From: Ignavibacteria bacterium
GTDB lineage: Bacteria; Bacteroidota; Ignavibacteria; Tepidaquicellales; Tepidaquicellaceae
Length of the DNA stretch: 61,318 nt
Reading direction: 5' to 3'
Assembly: GCA_016783945.1 (NCBI GenBank)
Contig: JADHVP010000003.1
Span: 1 to 61,318 of the forward strand
The notes beneath the pieces are model-generated. The model was not told where the DNA came from and ran no database searches. It saw only the letters and a program-made list of their open reading frames with translations. Below, piece after piece: positions 51,626 to 60,965 of the stretch. The number at the start of each line of letters is the position of its first letter. Positions within the stretch are counted from its first letter, which is position 1. Position numbers and translations under genes: made by a program.

Positions 51626-51948
51626 TTTATTTCTTTAATAGTTATTGCTCCGATAGTGTCAGTGTGTGCTGTCTTAATTAATCTTGTGAAATAATCTTTC
51701 TCATCAATTTTAAGAATTTTACATTGGATTTTTTTATTTACTCCCTCCGTTAGTAAACCAAAGAAAAATGGAAACAAGTATTTTGATTTATATTCTTTTT
51801 GAGTTTTAGGAAATGAGAGAGAGATTGCAGGTTTATTTTTATCATCGTAATATTTATCAGAGTAAACAAAGTAATACTCATGGGTTGTTTTAACTAAGAC
51901 GCCTGCTAATTCCCCATTATAATAAACATTCGCTTTTTGTTCAGTCAT
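51622..51948 (-). CDS. hipS: HipS-like protein (stand-alone HipA N-subdomain)
   Basis: VYYNGELAGVLVKT...YYFVYSDKY...AISLSFPKTQKEYKSKYLFPFFFGLLTEG. Confidence 0.82.
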   Translation of the reverse strand: MTEQKANVYYNGELAGVLVKTTHEYYFVYSDKYYDDKNKPAISLSFPKTQKEYKSKYLFPFFFGLLTEGVNKKIQCKILKIDEKDYFTRLIKTAHTDTIGAITIKEIK

Positions 51949-52156
51949 TTTTTATTCTTGATGTTAATGTTATTTTCAAACCAAGTGTGTTGAGTATTTT
52001 TAATAAATTACTCAATGTAGGATTCCCTTTTCCCGTTTCTATTTCTTTAAGACTTCTTAACGAAACACCCGATATTTCTGCAAGATCAGTTTGTATTATA
52101 CCTAACGATTTTCTTCTTTTTCTTATATCTTCACATATTTGTTCTAATTCTTTCAT
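51941..52156 (-). CDS. hipB: HipB-like XRE-family antitoxin/repressor
   Basis: IRKRRKSLGIIQTDLAEISGVSLRSLKEIETGKGNPTLSNLLKILNTLGL. Confidence 0.88.
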   Translation of the reverse strand: MKELEQICEDIRKRRKSLGIIQTDLAEISGVSLRSLKEIETGKGNPTLSNLLKILNTLGLKITLTSRIKND

Positions 52157-52179
52157 AATTTTGAAAAAATTTGTAAAAA

Positions 52180-52318
52180 TGCATTATATTGCACTTTTTC
52201 TTTAAATAAGCAAATTTAAAAATAATTAGCAAGTCAAAGGGCAATATAGTGCACTATTAGGTGTTCTATAAAGGAAAAAAGAACCATTCTTGAGTTAAAG
52301 TGCAATGCAATGCACTTT
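52180..52318. promoter_or_regulatory. Three TGCA-N6-TGCA operator-like sites upstream of hipB
   Basis: TGCA TTATAT TGCA (52180-52193); GGCA ATATAG TGCA (52240-52253); AAAGTGCA ATGCAA TGCACTTT (52297-52318). Confidence 0.75.
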
Positions 52319-52695
52319 TCTCAAATAAAAATCTTTGCTCGGAGTCTCGTAAACCTCTTATTATATACCTCACATTAATATTAATTAAAAGCGAGAGTAA
52401 ATAAAAAAGTTAATTCTTGTAAGAAAAAAACTTATAAGAATTTAAGGAAAAAACCTATACAATATTATTATTAATATTCGTATTTTGCATTTCATAGAAA
52501 GGATTTAGGAAACAACTTTACCAATCCTTAATTTTATTATAGACTCTTAGAATAAATACTTGAGTAAATAATTCCAGTGTAAATTTCATAGTGATACTAT
52601 GAATGTATTACAAGTGGATTTTCTTTTTAAAAACTCCTTATTCAAAATTAAATTATTACGAAAAACAAAAACACTATTTATTTTTTTAATCTTAA

Positions 52696-52975
52696 TGCTG
52701 GAAGCTCGCCGAAGTGCTGAGAGCTGATCAACCTGAATTTTTAAGCACTCTCGAAGCCGCAAACGTCATTAGAAATCTCGGGTGAGGAAAGCGGTGTCTA
52801 TGTTGGAGTGCTCAGAGAGTCAGAGACGGATAATATTATTTCAAATGGAATCGAAATGACAACAAGATTCAAAATCACTAACAGGGGCGTAAATGAACTG
52901 CAGGTATTTATGTCGGGCGACGAAGCACCCGGAGAAGGCGGAGTTATACTAACAGGCGGGCTTTTTTTATTTTAA
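52696..52975 (+). pseudogene. Decayed coding fragments in two frames (WKLAEVLRADQPEFLSTLEAANVIRNLG* and GEESGVYVGVLRESETDNIISNGIEMTTRFKITNRGVNELQVFMSGDEAPGEGGVILTGGLFLF*)
   Basis: Protein-like composition with no start codon; frame switch near 52781. Confidence 0.5.
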
Positions 52976-53090
52976 TGTTTAATTAATTAAAGTGAATGGG
53001 TAAATTAAGGAGGATTTGAACTGTTGGGAGACCTGTCTGTAACAGGCAGCGGAACGTTAAAAGTTCATTTGATGATTTATAAAATTAAGC

Positions 53091-53154
53091 ATGATAGCTA
53101 TCATACAAATACAGACAAAAACGGATGTATATGTATGATTTTGTCATACATATA
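53091..53154. promoter_or_regulatory. Two palindromes upstream of the type II-like methyltransferase
   Basis: ATGATAGCTATCAT (53091-53104); TATATGTATGA TTTTG TCATACATATA (53128-53154). Confidence 0.6.
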
Positions 53155-53230
53155 AACGAGTTTAGGCATAAGTTTCAAAATAGATTTGAATATAGAAAAA
53201 TAATTGTTAAATTTATAAAAAATAAAATAT

Positions 53231-54115
53231 ATGAGTCATCAAATAATAAATGGCAACTGTTTAACTGTCCTACAAAGTAAATCAATAAATCAAAAAATTG
53301 ATTTGACATTTTTAGATCCTCCTTTTAATCAGCAAAAGGAATATGCTTATCACCATGATAGTATGGATAAAATAAAATATTGGGAAATGATGACTGATGT
53401 TTGTAAATTCATTTATGATACTACAAACAATGGAGGCTCTATGTACTTTATGCAACGAGAAAAAAATACGGAATTTGTATTGACCGCACTACGAAAAACA
53501 GGTTGGACATTCCAAAATTTAATTATTTGGAAAAAGAAGACATCTGCCGTCCCTATCAATGGAAAATATGGAAAGCATTATCAAATAATTATTTATGCAA
53601 CAAAAGGAGAAAAGGCAAAAACATTTCACCGATTAAGAATAGAACCACCATTACCGCCTAATTATAAATATCAGAGAGAGAATGGAGTATTTGTAACTGA
53701 TGTTTGGGATGATATCAGAGAATTAACTTCTGGCTATTTCGCCGGTAATGAAGCAATTAGAACTGAAAGCGGAGAACGTTTTCACAAACAACAATCTCCG
53801 TTAGCTCTTCTAATCAGAATTATATTAACTTCCACAAAAGTCGGAGATGTTGTACTCGACCCTTTTGCAGGTACAGGTACAACTCTTTGCGTTGCTCATC
53901 AACTACAAAGAAATTCTGTTGGAATCGAAATTGATCCTTCAAATGCGAGTTTAATTCAAAATCGTCTTTCTGAAATTCGTGATGCAGACATAATTCAAAA
54001 GTATTTCAAAGATTATAGTTGCACCGAAAATATTTCAAAAATATGGGGCGATGAATTTGAAAAGAAAATATCTATTAAACCAGTAGGTTTGTTTGCTAAC
54101 CCTATAGAAAACTAA
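53231..54115 (+). CDS. Site-specific DNA methyltransferase (N6-adenine/N4-cytosine; DPPF motif N-terminal, DPFAGTGTT motif C-terminal)
   Basis: LTFLDPPFNQQKEY; VVLDPFAGTGTTLCVAHQLQRNSVGIEIDP. Confidence 0.93.
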   Translation: MSHQIINGNCLTVLQSKSINQKIDLTFLDPPFNQQKEYAYHHDSMDKIKYWEMMTDVCKFIYDTTNNGGSMYFMQREKNTEFVLTALRKTGWTFQNLIIWKKKTSAVPINGKYGKHYQIIIYATKGEKAKTFHRLRIEPPLPPNYKYQRENGVFVTDVWDDIRELTSGYFAGNEAIRTESGERFHKQQSPLALLIRIILTSTKVGDVVLDPFAGTGTTLCVAHQLQRNSVGIEIDPSNASLIQNRLSEIRDADIIQKYFKDYSCTENISKIWGDEFEKKISIKPVGLFANPIEN

Positions 54116-54510
54116 TGTATTCGATATATCATTTTTTTAAAACTTTAATTGACAATAAAAAACAGTTTGTCAAAATTCAGAAATTAGAAGATTTTCCTTT
54201 TGATATCAGTATATTGTCTTGTAAAAATCAAGGGCAGTTTCCCGATTTAGCAATCAGGATAAGTCCAAAAAATGAATTGTTCACAGGAGGGGAATTGATA
54301 GAGTTAAAAGATTGCTATAGTTTCACGGTTTCTTCATTCAATTCAACAATTCCGACAGGTAAAAAAGAAATTTCAAAAGTTATAAAAGGAGAAAATAGTA
54401 TCATCAGGCAACAGATGGAAAATGTTGGTGATGTCATTGATTCGTTGCCAATAAGAGATGTGTTTTATTTAATCCGTGGTAAAAAAAAGGAAAAACAAAA
54501 ATATTGTTAG
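54115..54510 (+). CDS. Probable cognate restriction endonuclease, N-terminal part (PD-(D/E)xK type), frameshifted relative to the next ORF
   Basis: TAATG overlap with the methyltransferase; PDLAIRI...GGELIELKD as PD...ExK. Confidence 0.6.
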   Translation: MYSIYHFFKTLIDNKKQFVKIQKLEDFPFDISILSCKNQGQFPDLAIRISPKNELFTGGELIELKDCYSFTVSSFNSTIPTGKKEISKVIKGENSIIRQQMENVGDVIDSLPIRDVFYLIRGKKKEKQKYC

Positions 54511-54950
54511 TTCATGGTAGTTTTTTTGAAACTATTAAAACAGGAGATTTAATAAGCCAATCATTTTCACAAGTCTTAGAGGAGCGGATACAAGAGAGCG
54601 GTTTTATTGTAAACGATGAAATGAAAAACTTATTAATTGCAATGTTCTCGGAACAAGAGAATTTTAGTAAAGTGAGGACTGTTGAAAAAGCATCTGTAAA
54701 ACTGAGATTTAGAATAATGACGGAAGTTAAAGCAGAAGGAAACATTTTAAATCCAGTTAAATATCCTGAAATTGTTGATGATTCAATTTGTTTTTTATTA
54801 CCCTATCATAATGAACAAGACAGAGAACTTGCGATTAAAAGGATGTCAGCAGTATTCAGCAAAAAGGAAATGAAATTGTTTAATGAATTTAAAATTAAAC
54901 ATCATTTTAACGGATATTTTCTTGTATTTCGACAAAGTTTGAATAAATGA
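54504..54950 (+). CDS. Probable cognate restriction endonuclease, C-terminal part (-1 frame)
   Basis: The -1 frame from the A-run gives RGKKKGKTKILLVHGSFFET..., continuous with this ORF. Confidence 0.55.
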   Translation: MLVHGSFFETIKTGDLISQSFSQVLEERIQESGFIVNDEMKNLLIAMFSEQENFSKVRTVEKASVKLRFRIMTEVKAEGNILNPVKYPEIVDDSICFLLPYHNEQDRELAIKRMSAVFSKKEMKLFNEFKIKHHFNGYFLVFRQSLNK

Positions 54951-54957
54951 AACCTAC

Positions 54958-55093
54958 GCATAACAGCACCTTGGCAAAAAAGCGGATTCCGTGGTAGTAT
55001 CAAGTGCAGTGTTTCAAATAGACTGTTGTGGTAGGTTGACAGTTTTGTGCTTCTCTAAATCCGCTTCTTCGCCAAGCCGAAACCGTTATATGC
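54958..55093 (+). other. Integron attC-like site 1
   Basis: GCATAAC ... CTTGGC ... AAGCGGATT --- AATCCGCTT ... GCCAAG ... GTTATATGC. Confidence 0.65.
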
Positions 55094-55198
55094 CAATAAA
55101 AAAACAGAAATAGATGATTTTCACAAACTCCCGTCCCCGCTGAGTCTCCCTGCCCGCGTCAGGCAGGCAACCGTTGTGTGCAATATTAACGCAGAGAT

Positions 55199-55867
55199 AT
55201 GAACAGACTGATAATTACATTTTTGGCTTTTATCTTAGTACAATCATGCCAATCTCAAGAAAACACAAGAAAGATTGACAAGTACATAGATAATTCTATT
55301 AAAGTTGACTCTTTAAATATTCCAATAAACAGTAATCAAGTATATTTTCCTTTTGAGATTTTTACTGACACTGCTATTTATGCAGGTTATGATACATTTC
55401 GCGTTGACTGGTATTCAAGTCATTTACATGCAATGAGAGAACCATTATTGTTCAATAAAAAACCAGATAAAGAAATATACAGATTTTTATGGTTGAGAAC
55501 ATTTCATAATCCTGTTTCAATTAGAATAGAAAAGCAGAATGATAAATATACTTTAACATGGAAGCTTTGTGATGGAGCTGGTGGATATGAACCAGGACAA
55601 ATGACAATAAATGAGACTAAAACAATTGATAAGGAAACTTGGGATAAGTTTTATTCATATTTAGAGGCGGCTGATTTTTGGAATTTAAATACAATTGAAG
55701 TTGATATATTAGGGACTGATGGCTCTCAATGGATACTTGAAGGGGTGAATAATGAAAGATATCATGTTGTTGATAGATGGACACCAAGTGGCGGAAGTTA
55801 CTATGACTGCTGTGACTTTCTGATTGGATTAACAGATTTGAAAATTAAGAAAGACAATAAATACTAA
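55199..55867 (+). CDS. Cassette-borne hypothetical lipoprotein (222 aa)
   Basis: Lipobox-like ILVQSC; single ORF between attC-like sites. Confidence 0.7.
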   Translation: MNRLIITFLAFILVQSCQSQENTRKIDKYIDNSIKVDSLNIPINSNQVYFPFEIFTDTAIYAGYDTFRVDWYSSHLHAMREPLLFNKKPDKEIYRFLWLRTFHNPVSIRIEKQNDKYTLTWKLCDGAGGYEPGQMTINETKTIDKETWDKFYSYLEAADFWNLNTIEVDILGTDGSQWILEGVNNERYHVVDRWTPSGGSYYDCCDFLIGLTDLKIKKDNKY

Positions 55868-55876
55868 AAAAATACT

Positions 55877-56009
55877 GCACACAACAAGGGCTCATATGCA
55901 ATAGGGATGAGTTGTTTAAGTGAAATTTATTACTAACTTTATAATCTCATATAAACTTAAATATTTAACGCTTCGGTAGCCCTACTGCACATAGCCGTAA
56001 CCGTTAGCG
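55877..56009 (+). other. Integron attC-like site 2
   Basis: GCACACAAC ... GGCTCATATGCAATAGGG --- CCCTACTGCACATAGCC ... GTTAGCG, imperfect stem with an extrahelical base. Confidence 0.7.
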
Positions 56010-56084
56010 TTAATTGGAGCAGGCTATAGAAAAAAGAATGTAAATCCAAAAATAAATTTGACAAATAATTAAACAATAAGGAGT

Positions 56085-56633
56085 ATGGAAATGAATAAAT
56101 CAACATTAAAACACACAACAACCGTTTATCCCGACAAACAGGAAAGTGATCTATATATTCACAAATTGCAAGTTAGCAAAACAGCTATGTGCAATTTCAG
56201 GTGGACTATCCTTCTTCTTATTTCGATATTTTTAATATTTTCTTCTAATGTATTTTCTCAAGCTAATCTCAATAATATAAAAGTTTGGGAAGGTTGGAAA
56301 TTAGGTAATGTAATAAAAGTTTCAGGTATCATTAAATACGGAGATACATTGACAAAAGCTGATGGTGAAAAAAGATATTTGATTGTTCAAAAAATAGATG
56401 AACAACCATTAGACTTTTCAAGAACTATCAAAATCTCATGTAACAAAGAATCATTTTCAAAATTAAATAATGGTGATACAGTAATGTTACTTGGATATGT
56501 AAGTGGCGGCTATAATGGTATTCCAAATTCCAATGATTATGATATAGAATATTGGCAAGATATGCCATTTCATTTCGATTTATATTTCGTTGTTTTGAAA
56601 GAGGGTGACGAAATTAAAAATAAGGAAAAATGA
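56085..56633 (+). CDS. Cassette-borne hypothetical secreted/membrane-anchored protein (182 aa)
   Basis: Hydrophobic segment WTILLLISIFLIFSSNVFS followed by a soluble domain. Confidence 0.6.
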   Translation: MEMNKSTLKHTTTVYPDKQESDLYIHKLQVSKTAMCNFRWTILLLISIFLIFSSNVFSQANLNNIKVWEGWKLGNVIKVSGIIKYGDTLTKADGEKRYLIVQKIDEQPLDFSRTIKISCNKESFSKLNNGDTVMLLGYVSGGYNGIPNSNDYDIEYWQDMPFHFDLYFVVLKEGDEIKNKEK

Positions 56634-56785
56634 AAACGCTCATATAAATTATACTTCAAAAGGTTGTTTTTAAGTTCAAGCAGAGTCTTCCGAAACTTTC
56701 ACTATTCATAAAGAGTGTTTATATAGATTGTATATAGAAAAATGAGATCCACAGAGTCCCTCTGTCGAGGAGACTCTGCGGAAGA

Positions 56786-57159
56786 ATTAAACTCCTGAAA
56801 ACAAGCTTTATACGGTTACTCTTATAAATGCAGGACCTTTTACAAATGCTGCTTTGTTCACAACTGCAATTAGTAAACAAGAGGGGATAATACCAGAGAA
56901 ATTTAATTTACATCAAAACTATCCAAACCCGTTCAACCCGGCTACAAACATAAAATTCGATATTCCGAAGGCTTCATACGTAAAATTAACAATTTACAAT
57001 ATACTTGGAAAAGAAATCACAACACTTGTAAATGAAAAACTAAACATAGGAAGCTATGAGGTTAACTGGAATGGAATGGATTATCCGAGTGGGGTATATT
57101 TTTATAAGATGGTAGCTGATGATTATGTAAATGTTAAGAAGATGGTTCTTCTCAAATAA
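56786..57159 (+). pseudogene. C-terminal remnant of a T9SS-secreted protein
   Basis: TPENKLYTVTLINAGPFTNAALFTTAIS...HQNYPNPFNPATNIKFDIP...KKMVLLK with no signal peptide or catalytic domain. Confidence 0.65.
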
Positions 57160-57197
57160 TTTAAGAAAAGATAGAATAAAGATTATTTGTGTTTTGG

Positions 57198-57226
57198 AAA
57201 AGGGGTATTTTAAAATACCCCTTTTT
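57198..57226. terminator. Bidirectional-looking Rho-independent terminator
   Basis: Perfect palindrome AAAAGGGGTATTTTAAAATACCCCTTTT followed by a T. Confidence 0.8.
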
Positions 57227-57374
57227 ATATTATTCTTTAGGTCTGAAAATATGTCAATTCCGGAATAATTGAAAATTAGTATTATTATGATTTATTTTTT
57301 AAAATAGAGTTTCGAAAGTACTTTTCATTGATATTGATTGTTAAAAATTCTATTTTTACATCTTATTTAAAAAT

Positions 57375-57830
57375 ATGAAAACAGTAATTAGAAAATCGAT
57401 TAGAACAACAAAGTTTGCCGTACGGAATGAGAATCCCGAGAAATGGTACTTGGTTGATGCGGATGGTAAAATCCTGGGAAGGCTTGCAAGTGAAATTGCG
57501 AAAAGAATAAGAGGTAAGTATAATCCTCAATACACACCGAATGCAGACCTTGGTGATTGGGTCGTAGTCATTAATGCAGGAAAAGTTAAGATGACTGGCA
57601 AAAGGGCTGAACAGAAAGAGTATTTAACTCACTCCGGTTACCCTGGTGGTCAAAAATCGAAGACTTACAAAGAATTAATCGTGAAGAATCCGGAAAAAGT
57701 TATACAGTTAGCTGTTAAAAGGATGCTGCCGAAAACAAGGCTTGGGAAAACGCTTTTTAACAAATTGAAAGTATATAAAGGAAGTGAGCATCCTCATTCT
57801 GCTCAGAATCCAGTAGAATTAAAATTTTAA
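57375..57830 (+). CDS. rplM: 50S ribosomal protein L13
   Basis: WYLVDADGKILGRLASEIAKRIRGK; MTGKRAEQKEYLTHSGYPGG; GSEHPHSAQNP. Confidence 0.97.
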   Translation: MKTVIRKSIRTTKFAVRNENPEKWYLVDADGKILGRLASEIAKRIRGKYNPQYTPNADLGDWVVVINAGKVKMTGKRAEQKEYLTHSGYPGGQKSKTYKELIVKNPEKVIQLAVKRMLPKTRLGKTLFNKLKVYKGSEHPHSAQNPVELKF

Positions 57831-57858
57831 AAACAAACTGATTATACAAACATAATAT

Positions 57859-58251
57859 ATGACAACAATTTCGAACGTATCTGTTGGAAGAAGAAAAACT
57901 GCAACTGCAAGAATATACTTATTACAAGGAGACGGGAAGTTTATTATTAACAAAAAGGAAGCTAAAGATTATTTAAAATCCGATGCGCGAGTTGATGATG
58001 CATTGCAACCTTTAAAGGTAACAGAGAATTTGGGAAATTTTGATGTTAAAGTCAACGTATCTGGTGGAGGTATAGCAGGACAGGTTGGTGCAATAAAATT
58101 AGGTATTGCAAGAGCACTTGTTTCGAAAAACGAAGAACTTAGGTCGGTATTAAGAACAAATGGATTTTTAACAAGAGACCCGAGAATGGTTGAAAGAAAA
58201 AAATATGGACAACCGAAAGCAAGGAAAAGATTCCAATTCTCAAAGAGATAA
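57859..58251 (+). CDS. rpsI: 30S ribosomal protein S9
   Basis: VGRRKTATARI; GGGIAGQVGAIKLGIARAL; C-terminal RKARKRFQFSKR. Confidence 0.97.
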   Translation: MTTISNVSVGRRKTATARIYLLQGDGKFIINKKEAKDYLKSDARVDDALQPLKVTENLGNFDVKVNVSGGGIAGQVGAIKLGIARALVSKNEELRSVLRTNGFLTRDPRMVERKKYGQPKARKRFQFSKR

Positions 58252-58505
58252 TATATTATCACGAGAGTTACAACATTGAGTTTTAGTATTTATATTTAAA
58301 TCATTTTAATAATTTTTAAAAAGCATATTTCCTGATTTTATTTTACCCGTGTCCCGATATATAGGGATGTAAGATAAGAGATGATGGAGATAGAAGAAAA
58401 ACAAAAGCCAACTTTTACCACAATTATGACTCGCATTAAGTACCCGTTTCATTTTCAGTTTCATAAAGGGTAGATTCCGGCTTACAAAACACACAGGAGA
58501 TTTAT

Positions 58506-59246
58506 ATGGCAAAAGTTCAAATAGAAGATTTATTGCTTGCAGGCTCGCATTTTGGTCATCTTACAAGACGATGGAATCCGAAAATGAGACAGTATATTTT
58601 TATGGAGAGGAATGGTATTCACATCATCGATCTCAAAAAGTCTCTTCAGTTACTTGAGGACGCTTGTAATTCTGTAATAAAGCTTACTTCGGAAGGAAAG
58701 AAGTTATTGTTTGTCGGTACTAAAAAGCAAGCGAAGGCAATTATAAAAGAGCAAGCTGAAAGATGTGATTCTTTTTATGTTTCAGAAAGATGGTTGGGTG
58801 GAATGTTAACGAATTTTAATACAGTGAGAAAGAGTATTAAAAAGTTAACAAACCTTCAAAAGATGGAATCTGACGGTACGATGGAACAGTTCATTAAGAA
58901 AGAACGATTAATTATGTCACGCGAGAAAGAAAAATTAGAGAAAGTTCTCAATGGTATTGTTAATATGACTAAACTACCGGGAGCTTTATTCCTCGTAGAT
59001 GTAAAGAAAGAACATATAGCAATTGACGAAGCGAGAAAATTAAATATCCCAATTTTTTCGATAGTTGATACGAATTGCGATCCAGATTTGATAGATTATC
59101 CTATACCGGCTAATGATGATGCTGTGAAGTCAATTGAGATTATAACGAAGACGATAGCAGATGCAGCTTTAGAAGGAAATCAAGTTTCGAAAACGAAAAG
59201 AGAAGACGAAACTGCTGAAATGAAAGAGAAAATGGAAGCCGAATAA
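58506..59246 (+). CDS. rpsB: 30S ribosomal protein S2
   Basis: [46 protein letters not shown]. Confidence 0.97.
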   Translation: MAKVQIEDLLLAGSHFGHLTRRWNPKMRQYIFMERNGIHIIDLKKSLQLLEDACNSVIKLTSEGKKLLFVGTKKQAKAIIKEQAERCDSFYVSERWLGGMLTNFNTVRKSIKKLTNLQKMESDGTMEQFIKKERLIMSREKEKLEKVLNGIVNMTKLPGALFLVDVKKEHIAIDEARKLNIPIFSIVDTNCDPDLIDYPIPANDDAVKSIEIITKTIADAALEGNQVSKTKREDETAEMKEKMEAE

Positions 59247-59294
59247 ATTAACTGAAAAACTATTCATAAATAACAATCATAAATAAATTTTATA

Positions 59295-60146
59295 ATGGAA
59301 GTTAGTATAGCTCTTATAAAAGAATTAAGAACCAAAACAGGTGCAGGAATGGGAGATTGTAAGACGGCACTTGTGGAGTCAAATGGTGATATTGAAAAAG
59401 CCATTGAGTATCTTAGAAAAAAAGGTGCATTAACAGCAACGAAAAGAGCTGATAAGGTTGCTAATGAAGGAGCTGTTAAATCTAAGATAAGTGATGATAA
59501 GAAAACAGGAGTTATTGTCGAAATTAATTGTGAGACGGATTTTGTAGCTAAGGGTAATGATTTTCAAAAATTCTCTGAAGACGTTGCAGATATTGCATTA
59601 GGAATTTCATCGGATGAATTATCGGAGATATTGTCAGCAAAGAGTAAGGATGGTATAACGGTACAGGAAAGTTTTGACGGATTAATGGGAAAAATTGGGG
59701 AAAAGATAGAGTTTAAAAAAGCTAAATTAGTTCGTGTCGATAACGGTTTTGTATCGGAATATAATCATTTTGGAAGTAAGTTAGGCTCTATTATCGGGAT
59801 TAAAGGGAATTTAACTGATGAAGCATATAATATCGGAAATAAAATAGCAATGCAAGTTGTTGCCATGAATCCAATTGCAATTAACAGAGATGGAGTTGAC
59901 AAAGACCTGATAGAAAAAGAAAAAGACATCTATACAACCCAGGCTAAAAATGAAAAAAAACCCGATAATATTATTGATAAGATTGTAAACAATAAGGTCG
60001 AGAAGTTTTATCAGGATAATTGTTTAATAGAGCAGGAGTTTATACAGGATTCTCATAAAAGTATTAAAGACCTTCTTGATGATTACAAGAAGAAATCTAA
60101 AAATGAGCTTGAAGTTGTTGAGATGGTCAGATTTCAGTTAGGATAA
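59295..60146 (+). CDS. tsf: Elongation factor Ts
   Basis: IKELRTKTGAGMGDCKTALVESNGDIEKAIEYLRKKG; EINCETDFVAK. Confidence 0.97.
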   Translation: MEVSIALIKELRTKTGAGMGDCKTALVESNGDIEKAIEYLRKKGALTATKRADKVANEGAVKSKISDDKKTGVIVEINCETDFVAKGNDFQKFSEDVADIALGISSDELSEILSAKSKDGITVQESFDGLMGKIGEKIEFKKAKLVRVDNGFVSEYNHFGSKLGSIIGIKGNLTDEAYNIGNKIAMQVVAMNPIAINRDGVDKDLIEKEKDIYTTQAKNEKKPDNIIDKIVNNKVEKFYQDNCLIEQEFIQDSHKSIKDLLDDYKKKSKNELEVVEMVRFQLG

Positions 60147-60185
60147 AGTTCATAAAAAGAATAATCAAAAATTTTTAAATTTTAG

Positions 60186-60932
<747 letters not shown>

Positions 60933-60965
60933 TAAAAATATTTTTTCTAATCAAATAAATCGATT

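Noticed and set aside
55150-55172. CTGCCCGCGTCAGGCAG hairpin as a separate regulatory element
   Set aside because: Short, and probably a generic intergenic repeat or the 3' remainder of a truncated cassette site; not independently supportable.
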